A DNA stretch of 64,000 bases from Blautia massiliensis (ex Durand et al. 2017) (GTDB lineage: Bacteria > Bacillota > Clostridia > Lachnospirales > Lachnospiraceae): NCBI RefSeq assembly GCF_001487165.1, contig NZ_LN913006.1:3006657-3070656 (forward strand), given 5' to 3'. Shown piece by piece: positions 20,974 through 29,434 of this stretch; position 1 is the stretch's first letter, and each line of letters starts with the position of its first letter. The notes beneath the pieces were generated by a model. It was not told where the DNA came from and did no database searches. It saw nothing but the letters and a program-made list of their open reading frames with translations. Both the position numbers and the translations under genes were made by a program.

Positions 20974-22128
20974 TTATTCGTTATAGTATCCATAGATCGC
21001 ACGGCTGTCCTGTGCGATGGTGTTCTGTGCAGCAGAGGTATCGTTAAGATCCTGTGACATAAAGCAGACTACCAGGTCGATCCCCTTTGCAGTGTCATAG
21101 ATGATGCCGACATCGTTTTCTACGTGATCCAGTTCACCGGTTTTGTTGGCAACCTTTACCTCGGAAGGCATCTGAGCCGGGATCTTGTTTTTCCTGGTCT
21201 GCATTTTCAGAAGACGATACATATATTCGGCTCCTGCCAGAGTATCGTTGTTATCGGTAGCAGTACCCTTGTCGATCTGATAGATGGTCTTCAGAAATTT
21301 TCCACAATCCTTTGCGGAAGTGTAGTTATCCCCATTGGAATTATCTGCAAGAAGAAGACGTCCCATGGAAGTGCTGGTGTATCCGTGATCCTGACAGAAT
21401 TTATTCACACGGGCCATTCCGGCTGCGTCATCTCCGCCGCCAAGATAATTGACAAGTGTATTGGCAGCATCATTGTCGCTGACTATGATCATGGAGTTCA
21501 GTGCATTGTCCAGCTGATCCTTGCTGTATTTGGAGGAAAGACTGTCATAATCTTCATATACGGCACCCATGATATAGAGCTTGATCAGGCTGGCAGCCTG
21601 CATCTGCTGATCGTTGATGGTACCTTCGGTATTTTTTGCAAGATTGCATACATATACGGACCAGGTTCCGTTATCGGTGGGAAGAAGAGACTGTACCTGA
21701 TTCAGAAGGTTGTCCATGCTGGAATCCGAATTGTCTGTGAAAGTACTTCCGCTGGATGGGGAAAGAGTTCCTTCTTCCTGAGTGGAAGAAGAACTGTCCT
21801 TGCTGCCAGAAGCTTCGGAAGAATCGGAGGCTGCAGATGTATCTGTGGATTCTTCCTGTGCGGAAGGACCCTGGACCTCAGCTGAAGATGCTGCGGCAGC
21901 AGCGCTGGAAACGGTAGGATCATCAGGATAAAGAGCATCCAGCTGATCGGCTTTGCTGCTGAGCTCAGCGGCAGAATCAGAAACCTCCTGCACACTTTTC
22001 TGCAGCTTGTTAACTTTTGTCTGGAGAGATGCAAGCTTGTCCAGGGAGCGGACATTCAGTGCCCCAAGTCCTGCCAGTGCGATGACAAGCACTGCGATCA
22101 CAATATATAGAAATGTATTTTTTTTCAT
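20974..22128 (-). CDS. Exported serine hydrolase of the class A beta-lactamase/transpeptidase fold
   Basis: 384 aa. A single N-terminal membrane anchor (residues 6-24) is followed by a short coiled coil, then a Ser/Glu/Ala-rich linker to about residue 130. The catalytic domain holds the three motifs of penicillin-interacting enzymes: SLIK (Ser180-Lys183, the SxxK motif), SDN (217-219) and KTGE (329-332). An SDN in place of YxN and the KTG-E order are typical of class A beta-lactamases and related Bla-like hydrolases of clostridia. Whether it destroys beta-lactams or acts on peptidoglycan cannot be decided; no clear omega-loop ExxLN was found. It sits between an amidase gene and the CAP gene, all on the same strand and all exported. 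Confidence 0.85.
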   Translation of the reverse strand: MKKNTFLYIVIAVLVIALAGLGALNVRSLDKLASLQTKVNKLQKSVQEVSDSAAELSSKADQLDALYPDDPTVSSAAAAASSAEVQGPSAQEESTDTSAASDSSEASGSKDSSSSTQEEGTLSPSSGSTFTDNSDSSMDNLLNQVQSLLPTDNGTWSVYVCNLAKNTEGTINDQQMQAASLIKLYIMGAVYEDYDSLSSKYSKDQLDNALNSMIIVSDNDAANTLVNYLGGGDDAAGMARVNKFCQDHGYTSTSMGRLLLADNSNGDNYTSAKDCGKFLKTIYQIDKGTATDNNDTLAGAEYMYRLLKMQTRKNKIPAQMPSEVKVANKTGELDHVENDVGIIYDTAKGIDLVVCFMSQDLNDTSAAQNTIAQDSRAIYGYYNE

Positions 22129-22149
22129 ATATAAACAAACTCCTTTTTA

Positions 22150-23175
22150 TTATTGGAAATAAGCATCGATTCCATTGGCGATCCCTTCTGCCATAGTCTG
22201 CTGGAAGGAGGAATCCGCCATTTTCAGATCATCGCTCTGGTTGGTCATAAATCCCATTTCCACAATCGTCACCGGGATCGTGCTCCAGTTAATACCTGTC
22301 ATGGAATCTGTGTAGATGATCCCGCGGTTCTGGAAGCCGGTAGCTGCGCAGTAGGAATCCACAATGCATTTGGATAGTTTGTTGGAACTGTCATAGAGAC
22401 TGGAAACATAAGGATTCTGCTGGGACGGACACATGGTTAGAGCACCGGAGACATCTGCAGAATCATCTCCGTTTGCATGGATACGGACACAGATCTCCGC
22501 ACCCTGGGAAGCGACCAGCTCTGCACGCTCCTTGTTGCTGATAGCGGTATCATTGTCTGTCCTTGTCATTACTACCTGGTATCCACGTTGTTCCAGGATA
22601 TCCTTAAGCAGAAGAGAAACATCCAGGTTCAGCTGATACTCCGGGAGACCGCTGAAGGAACCTCTGGTTCCGGTGGAAGCCTTGGCCTTCATGGTGGAGG
22701 AACCGGGGCCGTTCGGCTCTGTGGCACTCATATCAACATTTTCGCCCTGATGTCCGGGATCGATTCCGACGATATGGCCGTTGTTGGAAGCAGAAGAGGT
22801 ATCATTACCGCCATCGGTGAATCCCTCACCACCGGCTTCATTGAAAACAGAGGGTTTGGTCGTTTTCTGACTGTTTTCGGTTTCCGGTGCCCGTTCATGT
22901 TCACCGGTGTTGTTTTTGACAGCTTTTTCTGTCTGTGCCCGCTGCTGCAGGTATTTGTTGGCTGCCTGTTTCTTTTCGATCTTGGCTGTATAAAGTTCGA
23001 TATCCTCTTTCATGGATTTCTGCTTTTTCTGGACCGGTTTGATTACGGAGGCCATTTTCTGGTCAACGGCATCGATCTTCCGGTAGGTTTTATAGCTGAG
23101 TCCAAAAAGCAGTCCAATACAGATAAGACCCGTCAGAAACAGGACGATTGCCATCAGATGAGGCTTTTTTTCCAT
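22150..23175 (-). CDS. N-acetylmuramoyl-L-alanine amidase (Amidase_3), membrane-anchored
   Basis: 341 aa from ATG 23175, preceded by AAAGGA; an in-frame upstream ATG at 23208 has no good site. Residues 7-27 form a signal anchor, then a coiled coil (about 30-85) and a polar linker. The catalytic domain starts with VGIDPGHQG (zinc His) and continues with the metal-site Glu region YQLNLDVSLLL, VRIHANGD (second His) and the catalytic glutamate in VEMGFMTN. It cleaves the bond between MurNAc and the stem peptide. No cell-wall-binding repeat is present. It is first in a minus-strand run of three exported proteins, 21 bp before the serine hydrolase gene. Confidence 0.92.
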   Translation of the reverse strand: MEKKPHLMAIVLFLTGLICIGLLFGLSYKTYRKIDAVDQKMASVIKPVQKKQKSMKEDIELYTAKIEKKQAANKYLQQRAQTEKAVKNNTGEHERAPETENSQKTTKPSVFNEAGGEGFTDGGNDTSSASNNGHIVGIDPGHQGENVDMSATEPNGPGSSTMKAKASTGTRGSFSGLPEYQLNLDVSLLLKDILEQRGYQVVMTRTDNDTAISNKERAELVASQGAEICVRIHANGDDSADVSGALTMCPSQQNPYVSSLYDSSNKLSKCIVDSYCAATGFQNRGIIYTDSMTGINWSTIPVTIVEMGFMTNQSDDLKMADSSFQQTMAEGIANGIDAYFQ

Positions 23176-23259
23176 AAAAATACGTCCTTTCTTGGTGGGT
23201 GTTTGCATTTGTAAATATTATAAATAAGGAGATAGGAAAAAGCAATTGTGAAATTGGGC

Positions 23260-23336
23260 TTGACAACAGGGGAAAATATGATACTATATATGTAAAATAA
23301 TTATATATAAAAATTTTATATATAAAATAATTACAT
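23260..23336 (+). promoter_or_regulatory. padR promoter with palindromic operator
   Basis: TTGACA at 23260-23265 and TACTAT at 23282-23287 (16-bp spacer). Immediately downstream, ATGTAAAATAATTA... and ...TAAAATAATTACAT (23290-23336) form an AT-rich repeat with ATGTAA/TTACAT ends, the type of dyad PadR proteins bind. This suggests autoregulation of the three-gene operon. Confidence 0.65.
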
Positions 23337-23350
23337 AAAGAGGTGAGCGT

Positions 23351-23671
23351 ATGTATTACTATCCGGTATCAGCTGTGCTGACAGAATGTCTGATCCTTTC
23401 TGTTGTGGAACAGCAGGATTCCTACGGATATGAGATCAGCCAGACTGTAAAGATGGTTGCATCCATCAAGGAGTCTACCCTGTATCCCATCCTGCGGAAG
23501 CTGGAGACAGGTGGTTATCTTACAACGTATTCCCAAGAGTTCCAGGGCAGGAAGCGAAAGTATTATTCCATCACAGAAGCCGGGCGTGATCAGCTGGAAT
23601 ATCTGAGGAAAGAGTGGAGAGAATACCGCGATACTATAGACGATATTGTGGAAGGGAGACTTCGAAAATGA
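23351..23671 (+). CDS. PadR-family transcriptional regulator
   Basis: 106 aa winged-helix protein: CLILSVVEQQDSYGYEI, then ESTLYPILRKLETGGYL (recognition helix) and GRKRKYYSITEAGRDQL (wing), the standard PadR layout with a short C-terminal dimerisation helix. The RBS is AAAGAGGTG. The stop overlaps the start of the next gene (ATGA), so the operon is translationally coupled. PadR proteins with DUF1700 partners usually control envelope-stress or antibiotic-responsive genes; the inducer here is unknown. Confidence 0.93.
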   Translation: MYYYPVSAVLTECLILSVVEQQDSYGYEISQTVKMVASIKESTLYPILRKLETGGYLTTYSQEFQGRKRKYYSITEAGRDQLEYLRKEWREYRDTIDDIVEGRLRK

Positions 23672-24381
23672 CAAGAAAAGAGTATATGGAGCAGCTGAAG
23701 AAATATCTGAAGCGGCTTCCAAAAGAAGATTATGACAATGCCATTGAGTATTTTTCGGAATACTTCGATGAGGCTGGACCTGAGAATGAACAGCAGGTTA
23801 TGGAAGAACTGGGACAACCTAAAGAGGCGGCAAGGGAACTGCTTCTGAACCTTTTACAGGAGAGTGTTGGTGACAGTAAAGACATCACCGAGGAAAAAAC
23901 AGCAGCTTTGCCGGCAGCAGGTTCATATTACGGAGAGAGCTCCCATGCACATAGCCGGACAGATTCAGGAAACCTGAGTACAACAGGGTACAGTACATCC
24001 GCAGGAAAGAAGCGTTCCCCCGGAAAGATCATTCTTCTCGCATTTCTGGTGATCTGTGCATCGCCGGTGAGCATTGCGCTGCTGTTTGCAGGCCTTGCAG
24101 TACTGGCAGCAGTGGTGATTGTCATCGCAGCAGTGATTTTTTCCATGGCAGTTACCGGGGTATCAGCAATTGCCGGAGGCATCGTGCTCACAGGTTGCGG
24201 CATGACATTGATCGCAAGATCTCTGGCAGCATCCTGCATGATGGTCGGCAGTGGATTTCTGATGGCAGGTGCGGGAATCCTCGTTGGAGTACTTACCATA
24301 TATATATGTAAATGGTGTGCAATGGGAATCGGCCGTCTGGTTAACAGACTTGTAAGAAAGAAGGTGCATAAAAATGAATAA
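23668..24381 (+). CDS. DUF1700 (HAAS-type) membrane protein
   Basis: 237 aa from ATG 23668, overlapping padR by 4 bases; the upstream in-frame ATG at 23614 lies deep in padR. Residues 1-65 are the HAAS/DUF1700 helical domain: TRKEYMEQLKKYLKRLP, YFSEYFDEAG, QVMEELGQPKEAARELL. A polar linker is followed by three or four hydrophobic segments (about 118-225) rich in Gly, Ala and Ile. DUF1700 proteins accompany PadR and DUF4097 genes and are thought to be anti-sigma-like or regulatory membrane partners; the mechanism is not settled. Confidence 0.9.
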   Translation: MTRKEYMEQLKKYLKRLPKEDYDNAIEYFSEYFDEAGPENEQQVMEELGQPKEAARELLLNLLQESVGDSKDITEEKTAALPAAGSYYGESSHAHSRTDSGNLSTTGYSTSAGKKRSPGKIILLAFLVICASPVSIALLFAGLAVLAAVVIVIAAVIFSMAVTGVSAIAGGIVLTGCGMTLIARSLAASCMMVGSGFLMAGAGILVGVLTIYICKWCAMGIGRLVNRLVRKKVHKNE

Positions 24382-25384
24382 GATTGCAAAAACAGTGCTG
24401 ATGACAGGTACAGCACTCTGTGCAGCGGGAGTTGTTCTTTCCACAGCAGGATATTTTGCAGGGGGAAAAGATTTCACATATACTTCAGATCATATGTATG
24501 TATCCGGAGGAAATTCTTCCAGTCGTAAAAATCTTACAGTAATGAAAAAAGAACAGATTGATGATTTTACGAAGCTGAATGTGGATTTTGATGATTTTGA
24601 TCTGGATATCCGTACCTCAGATGATGACCATTATTATATGGAATATAAGCTTGAGAAAAACGGGAGGAAAAATCCTCTGACCTGGAAGGATAAGGATGGA
24701 GAGCTCACGCTTGAGGAGTCTGCAGGCGGCAGTGGAAGTTATTATATAACCTATGATCTGGGGATATTCTCTACACATGCGGATCTGACAGAAACGAAAG
24801 ATGCATTGAATACGGTTATTCTTTACATTCCGGAGAAGGCACAGCTTTCCGAAGCGGAGCTTCAGCTTTCCGACGGAGATCTTACTGCCGATCAGCTTTT
24901 GTGTAAAGAAATGACCCTGGAACTTCTCAATGGAGATCTGATGCTGGATAAGGGCGAGTTCGAAAAGTTTGATGCAAAGCTTTCCGACGGGGATCTGAAT
25001 GTAAAAGAACTTCAATGTACAGATAACATGCAGCTGAAATCCGGAAACGGAGATGTGACCATAAAAAAGGCAGAGCTTGCAGATGGGCAGATAGCTCTCA
25101 GCGACGGAGATATTCAGATAGACAACAGTAGCTTTAACGGAGATATGAAGATCAATAGCTCCTGCGGTGATGTTTCTGTAGAAATGAAGAACGGCAGTGC
25201 AGAGAAAACCAATATTTATCTGAAAACTGCAGACGGAGATGTGGACACGGAGGGGCTTTCCAGGGGAAAAACCGACAATGAGGAAGACACCTCTGTTTAT
25301 GAGAACAAGGCCGGTGCTTCAGCACCGACTTTAAATGTGGAATGCAGCGATGGGGATATTACATTAACAGAATCTGAAAAATAA
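24374..25384 (+). CDS. DUF4097 (putative adhesin-like beta-repeat) protein
   Basis: 336 aa; the start overlaps the DUF1700 gene by 8 bases. An N-terminal hydrophobic segment (residues 9-29) can act as signal or anchor. The rest is a beta-solenoid-like protein with repeated short motifs LSDGDL/LNGDL/GNGDVTIKKAEL/LSDGDIQIDNSSF, typical of DUF4097. The repeats carry many Asp and Glu residues. The family appears in PadR-DUF1700 operons and probably lies on the outer face of the membrane. The exact role is unknown. Confidence 0.88.
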   Translation: MNKIAKTVLMTGTALCAAGVVLSTAGYFAGGKDFTYTSDHMYVSGGNSSSRKNLTVMKKEQIDDFTKLNVDFDDFDLDIRTSDDDHYYMEYKLEKNGRKNPLTWKDKDGELTLEESAGGSGSYYITYDLGIFSTHADLTETKDALNTVILYIPEKAQLSEAELQLSDGDLTADQLLCKEMTLELLNGDLMLDKGEFEKFDAKLSDGDLNVKELQCTDNMQLKSGNGDVTIKKAELADGQIALSDGDIQIDNSSFNGDMKINSSCGDVSVEMKNGSAEKTNIYLKTADGDVDTEGLSRGKTDNEEDTSVYENKAGASAPTLNVECSDGDITLTESEK

Positions 25385-25455
25385 AGAATATGAATATCCG
25401 TCTGACTATGCATCTGCTTGTAAAAATCCTAAAAAAGAATAAATGAAATTATATG

Positions 25456-25497
25456 AAGCGCAGGGGTTTTTCCGGAGAAAAATTCCTGCGTTTTTTG
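25456..25497 (+). terminator. Terminator after the padR operon
   Basis: GCGCAGG pairs with CCTGCGT around an inner TTTTTCCGGAGAAAAA hairpin, then TTTTTT. Confidence 0.8.
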
Positions 25498-25508
25498 GCT
25501 GAAATGTA

Positions 25509-25536
25509 TTGACAAATCCCTGTACTATGATATAAT
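25509..25536 (+). promoter_or_regulatory. cysK promoter
   Basis: TTGACA 25509-25514 and TATAAT 25531-25536, 16-bp spacer. The leader contains GTTACTAGGAAATAAGG (25564 onward), faintly like an Rrf2/CymR half-site; that part is a weak guess supported only by the nearby Rrf2 gene. Confidence 0.75.
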
Positions 25537-25614
25537 TCAATCAAATCACAGAAAACATATATAGTTACTAGGAAATAAGGAAATGGACATAAAGGAAATA
25601 AGGAGGATATCATC

Positions 25615-26547
25615 ATGGGTAAAATTTACGGAAGCGCACTGGAACTGATCGGAAACACACCGCTTGTAGAGGTTAAGAACGTAGAGAAGTCTGAGGGACT
25701 TGAGGCTACAGTACTTGCCAAGCTTGAGTATTTTAACCCGGCAGGAAGCGTTAAGGACAGAATCGGTAAAGCAATGATCGAGGACGCAGAGCAGAAAGGT
25801 GTCCTGAAACCAGGCGCAACTATTATCGAGCCAACATCCGGTAACACAGGAATCGGACTTGCAGCCATCGCAGCTGCCAAGGGCTATAAGACGATCCTCA
25901 CCATGCCGGAGACCATGAGTGTTGAGAGAAGAAACATCCTGAAGGCATATGGTGCAGAGGTAGTTCTCACAGACGGAGCCAAGGGAATGAAGGGTGCCAT
26001 TGCCAAGGCAGAAGAGCTCGCCAAGGAGATTCCGGGAAGCTTCATCCCCGGACAGTTTGAGAACCCGGCTAACCCGAAGGCACATGCAGCAACAACAGGT
26101 CCTGAGATTTGGAAGGACACAGACGGAAAGGTAGATATCTTCGTAGCAGGTGTCGGCACAGGCGGAACGATCACCGGTACAGGTGAGTACCTGAAGAGCC
26201 AGAACCCGAATGTGAAGGTAGTTGCTGTTGAGCCTGCAACTTCTCCTGTACTTTCTGAGGGAAAAGCAGGCCCGCATAAGATCCAGGGTATCGGCGCAGG
26301 TTTTGTTCCGGACACACTTGACACCAAGGTTTATGACGAGATCATTCCGGTAGAGAACGAGGATGCATTTGAAACATCCAAACTCCTTACCAAGAAAGAG
26401 GGAATCCTTACAGGAATTTCCTCCGGTGCAGCTCTCTATGCTGCGATCCAGCTTGCAAAACGCCCGGAGAACAAGGGGAAAGTGATCGTAGCACTTCTTC
26501 CGGACAGTGGAGACCGTTACTACTCCACACCACTGTTTACAAAATAA
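25615..26547 (+). CDS. cysK: Cysteine synthase A (O-acetylserine sulfhydrylase)
   Basis: 310 aa, PLP enzyme of the fold-II type making cysteine from O-acetylserine and sulfide. The PLP lysine lies in [11 protein letters not shown] (about residue 46), the substrate loop is [11 protein letters not shown], the phosphate loop is [12 protein letters not shown] (about 179-190), and [11 protein letters not shown] is near the end. Length and motifs are standard. AAGGAGGAT precedes the ATG. It has its own promoter and terminator and is followed by an Rrf2-family regulator of the CymR kind. Confidence 0.95.
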   Translation: MGKIYGSALELIGNTPLVEVKNVEKSEGLEATVLAKLEYFNPAGSVKDRIGKAMIEDAEQKGVLKPGATIIEPTSGNTGIGLAAIAAAKGYKTILTMPETMSVERRNILKAYGAEVVLTDGAKGMKGAIAKAEELAKEIPGSFIPGQFENPANPKAHAATTGPEIWKDTDGKVDIFVAGVGTGGTITGTGEYLKSQNPNVKVVAVEPATSPVLSEGKAGPHKIQGIGAGFVPDTLDTKVYDEIIPVENEDAFETSKLLTKKEGILTGISSGAALYAAIQLAKRPENKGKVIVALLPDSGDRYYSTPLFTK

Positions 26548-26601
26548 TCGATCCGAAGACCGCTTCTTTTGCCCCGAAGCGTGATTCTGCGGGATTATTT
26601 A

Positions 26602-26651
26602 CGGCGCTCCTGAATGCCTGTCCAAGCAGGCTGCCGGAGCGCCGGTTTTAT
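26602..26651 (+). terminator. Terminator after cysK
   Basis: CGGCGCTCC pairs with GGAGCGCCG, with an inner GCCTG/CAGGC hairpin, then TTTTATT. Confidence 0.85.
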
Positions 26652-26663
26652 TCTTGATTTCAT

Positions 26664-26749
26664 CGAATTAAGTAAGCCCTCTGTGGGGCTGTGGTTACTG
26701 TTCACTGGTAAGGTCCCGCGAAAAGCAATAAGCAGTGTGTGGGGACTTG
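26664..26749. repeat. Dispersed intergenic element, copy 1
   Basis: Shares CGAAT-AAGTAAG...CTGT...GCGAAAAGCAATAAGCAG..GTGGGGACTTG with a second copy at 49324-49383. The ends can pair (AAGT/ACTT, CCC/GGG), giving a stem with a conserved loop. Copy 1 has a longer loop (adds GGGGCTGTGGTTACTGTTCA-type sequence). It occupies part of the 453-bp gap between cysK and the next gene; nothing else but the cymR promoter is seen there. Confidence 0.6.
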
Positions 26750-26750
26750 C

Positions 26751-26779
26751 TTGTATCTTGTAGCTTTTTCAGGTATAAT
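26751..26779 (+). promoter_or_regulatory. Probable promoter of the Rrf2/CymR gene
   Basis: TTGTAT 26751-26756 and TATAAT 26774-26779 with a 17-bp spacer, giving a leader of about 215 nt without other recognised features. Confidence 0.6.
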
Positions 26780-27000
26780 AGAGAAAACAAACAAAACCTA
26801 TTAACAATATAAAGAATAAAGTCTGCAAAGCAGATTCTGCTTCCTATGAAAGAAGATACAGGAAGCTGCCTGTGCATCACAGAGAAGGGTGCCGGTTATG
26901 GAATACAGAGGAATATTTCCGGCTGAACAGCTGCACAATAACAGAAAGAGCAAAAGGCTATAAATCAGAAGAATACTGAAATATTGGAGGTAAATATTAC

Positions 27001-27435
27001 ATGAGGATTTCTACAAGAGGAAGATATGCGCTGAGACTGATGTTGGATCTTGCTACAAATTATACAGGAAAACCGATCCGCCTGAAGGATGTGGCGAAGC
27101 GCCAGGAGATCTCCGATAAATATCTGGAGCAGATCATCTCCATTCTGAACAAAGCAGGCTTTGTCCGCAGTGTCCGTGGCCCTCAGGGTGGCTATGCACT
27201 GCAGCAGACCCCGGATAAATACACCATCGGAATGATCCTCCGCCTCACAGAAGGAAGCCTTTCCCCTGTGGAATGTCTGGACGACAACGGAGCCATCTGT
27301 GACCGTGAGGAGAACTGCGTCACCCAGATCCTCTGGAAAAAGCTGGACGACGCCATCAAAGGTGTGGTAGATCATATAACACTGGAAGACCTGATGAACT
27401 GGCAAGCCGTGAAGGCGGACGAATATATCATATAA
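27001..27435 (+). CDS. cymR: Rrf2-family transcriptional regulator, CymR-like
   Basis: 144 aa. The N-terminal winged helix reads MRISTRGRYALRLMLDLA, with the recognition helix ISDKYLEQIISILNKAGF and wing RGPQGGYAL. The C-terminal half has Cys at ECLDDNGAICDREENC, a pattern seen in both CymR-like and Fe-S-binding Rrf2 proteins. Its position after cysK favours control of cysteine supply, as known for CymR of Bacillus and Staphylococcus, which works together with CysK. An IscR-like iron-sulfur role is the main alternative, although no iscS/iscU gene is seen nearby. GGAGGTAAAT precedes the start. Confidence 0.8.
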   Translation: MRISTRGRYALRLMLDLATNYTGKPIRLKDVAKRQEISDKYLEQIISILNKAGFVRSVRGPQGGYALQQTPDKYTIGMILRLTEGSLSPVECLDDNGAICDREENCVTQILWKKLDDAIKGVVDHITLEDLMNWQAVKADEYII

Positions 27436-27461
27436 AAAAAGCTGCGCAAGCAGCTTTTTTT
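27434..27461 (+). terminator. Terminator after the Rrf2 gene
   Basis: AAAAAAAGCTGC / GCAGCTTTTTTT stem with a GCAA loop. Confidence 0.9.
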
Positions 27462-27473
27462 ATATCACATTTT

Positions 27474-27528
27474 TTTACTAACATTTTACAAAACCGCGAT
27501 TTTATATTTTACCTTCCATTCCTATAAT
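27474..27528 (+). promoter_or_regulatory. Pho box and -10 element of the pst operon
   Basis: Hexamers spaced exactly 11 bp apart: TTTACT (27474), TTTACA (27485), GCGATT (27496, poor) and TTTTAC (27507). This is the direct-repeat layout of PhoB/PhoP boxes (TT[ACT]ACA with 5-bp gaps). A TATAAT lies at 27523-27528 and no good -35 is present, as expected for an activator-dependent promoter. Phosphate starvation should switch it on. Confidence 0.7.
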
Positions 27529-27589
27529 AACACCTGTATTTAAGCAGTAAGCAAGTAAAAATGATCATAGAAATGAGGAGAAAAAAATC

Positions 27590-28453
27590 ATGAAAAAAAG
27601 AATCGCAGGTATCTTAACAGCAGCACTTATCGGAACTACAGTAATGGGAACCGTTGTAATGGCAGCACCATCCGGAGCAATTGACGTAATTTCCCGTGAG
27701 GATGGATCCGGAACACGTGGAGCATTCGTAGAGCTGTTTGGGATCGAAGAAGAAAAAGACGGCGAGAAAGTAGATATGACAACACAGGAAGCAAGCATCA
27801 CAAACAACACAGATGTAATGCTTACCACAGTAGCAGGCGATGAGAACTCTATCGGATACGTATCTCTGGGTTCCCTCAACGATACAGTAAAAGCAGTAAA
27901 GATCGACGGAGCAGAGGCAACAGCAGAGAACGTTGCAGATGATACATACAAAGTAGCACGTCCGTTCAACATCGTAACAGGCGACAAGCTCAGTGATGCA
28001 GCACAGGATTTCATCAACTACATCATGAGCTCTGACGGACAGGACATCATCGAAAAAGAAGGCTACATCAAAGTAGATGAAAAAGCAGAGGCATACAAAG
28101 CCGGAGATGCAAAAGGCAAAGTCGTAGTTATGGGATCTTCTTCCGTAGGACCTGTAATGGAGAAGCTTGCGGAGGCATATCAGAAAACAAACAAAAACAT
28201 CACAGTAGAGGTTCAGGTCAGCGACTCCACAACAGGAATCAATAGCGCAACAGAGGGTGTATGTGATATCGGAATGGCATCCCGTGAGCTGAAGGACGAG
28301 GAAACAGAGAAAGGTGTTAAAGCTACAGAGATCGCAAAAGATGGTATCGCAGTCATCGTAAACAACGACAATGACCTTGAGGAGCTTTCAAGTGACCAAG
28401 TAAAATCCATCTTCACAGGTGATATCACAGACTGGGAAGACGTGACCAAATAA
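27590..28453 (+). CDS. pstS: Phosphate-binding protein PstS, circularly permuted order
   Basis: 287 aa. Residues 1-25 look like a signal peptide cut near VVMA-AP; there is no lipobox cysteine. The mature part carries PstS motifs in an unusual order: SREDGSGTR (35-43), IGYVSLGSL (88-96) and a GYIKV end region (158-162) come first. Then, after a short linker, the motifs that normally open the protein appear: GSSSV (182-186), CDIGMASREL (225-234), KDGIAVIVN (251-259) and IFTGDITDW (274-282). In ordinary PstS the second group precedes the first. All phosphate-loop motifs are present once, so it should still fold as a type II binding protein. Its position before pstCAB, behind a Pho box, supports a phosphate-uptake role. 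Confidence 0.85.
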   Translation: MKKRIAGILTAALIGTTVMGTVVMAAPSGAIDVISREDGSGTRGAFVELFGIEEEKDGEKVDMTTQEASITNNTDVMLTTVAGDENSIGYVSLGSLNDTVKAVKIDGAEATAENVADDTYKVARPFNIVTGDKLSDAAQDFINYIMSSDGQDIIEKEGYIKVDEKAEAYKAGDAKGKVVVMGSSSVGPVMEKLAEAYQKTNKNITVEVQVSDSTTGINSATEGVCDIGMASRELKDEETEKGVKATEIAKDGIAVIVNNDNDLEELSSDQVKSIFTGDITDWEDVTK

Positions 28454-28489
28454 ATTCCCGGATAAAAAACGATTGAAGTATCTTACAAA

Positions 28490-28524
28490 GAGCGGCGATC
28501 ATGACAAGGTCAGGAAAGCCGCTC
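28490..28524 (+). other. Stem-loop between pstS and pstC
   Basis: GAGCGGC (28490-28496) pairs with GCCGCTC (28518-28524). No T run follows, so it more likely protects the pstS message end or lowers downstream expression than ends transcription fully. Confidence 0.5.
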
Positions 28525-28576
28525 CGTTATATATCAGCACAGTGGATATCCACTGGGACAGAGAGAAAGGTGTCTT

Positions 28577-29434
28577 ATGAATCATTTAGGAGAAAAGGCC
28601 ATGAAGGTCGTTTTTCTCATTGCGGCCTGTGCATCGGTTCTTGCAGTATTTCTTATTTGTGTGTTCCTTTTTGCAAACGGCCTTCCTGCAATGGGAAAGA
28701 TCGGTCCCTTAAAATTCCTCTTCGGAACAGAATGGAGACCAACAAACGATAAATTCGGAATCCTGCCAATGATCGTGGCAAGTATTTATGTAACTGCAGG
28801 AGCAATCCTTATCGGAGTTCCGATCGCACTTTTTACATCCGTATTTATGGCAAGATATTGCCCGAAAAAAATCTATAAACCACTGAAATCCGGTATTGAG
28901 CTTATGGCAGGCGTTCCATCCATCGTATATGGCTATTTTGGTCTGGTTCTCCTGGTGCCGCTGATCCGCCAGCTGTTCGGAGGAACCGGAAGCAGTATGC
29001 TGGCAGCATGTATCCTTCTGGGAATCATGATCCTTCCGACGATCATCGGAGTTACGGAATCGGCAGTACGAAGCGTTCCGGAAAGCTATTATGAAGGCTC
29101 ACTTGCACTTGGCGCAACAAAAGAGAGAAGCATTTTCTTTGTTATGCTTCCGGCAGCAAAGTCAGGAATCCTGGCAGGCGTTGTCCTTGGGATCGGACGT
29201 GCCATCGGTGAGACCATGGCCGTGATCATGGTAGCCGGAAACCAGCCACGTATGCCGAAGGGACTTCTTCAGGGTGTCCGTACCATGACTGCAAACATCG
29301 TAACAGAGATGGGATATGCATCAGGACTTCACAGAGAAGCACTGATCGCAACAGGAGTTGTACTCTTTGTATTTATCCTGATCATCAACTTAAGTCTTTC
29401 ACTGCTGAACAGGAGGGCGGAGTATGCAAACTAA
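28577..29434 (+). CDS. pstC: Phosphate ABC transporter permease PstC
   Basis: 285 aa with about six membrane segments and the binding-protein-dependent permease motif (EAA-type loop) at YYEGSLALGATKERSIFFVMLPAAKSGILAG, split here as EGSLALGATKE and LPAAKSGIL. The family's TEWRP segment appears near residue 52 (GTEWRPTNDKFG). The start has only a modest AGAAAGGTG site. It overlaps pstA by 11 bases, so the two permeases are coupled. Confidence 0.95.
   Translation: MNHLGEKAMKVVFLIAACASVLAVFLICVFLFANGLPAMGKIGPLKFLFGTEWRPTNDKFGILPMIVASIYVTAGAILIGVPIALFTSVFMARYCPKKIYKPLKSGIELMAGVPSIVYGYFGLVLLVPLIRQLFGGTGSSMLAACILLGIMILPTIIGVTESAVRSVPESYYEGSLALGATKERSIFFVMLPAAKSGILAGVVLGIGRAIGETMAVIMVAGNQPRMPKGLLQGVRTMTANIVTEMGYASGLHREALIATGVVLFVFILIINLSLSLLNRRAEYAN

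Noticed and set aside
26695..26880. 61-codon minus-strand frame next to the dispersed element
   Set aside because: It spans the conserved intergenic element and the cymR promoter, so the conservation is explained by DNA or RNA sequence, not protein.
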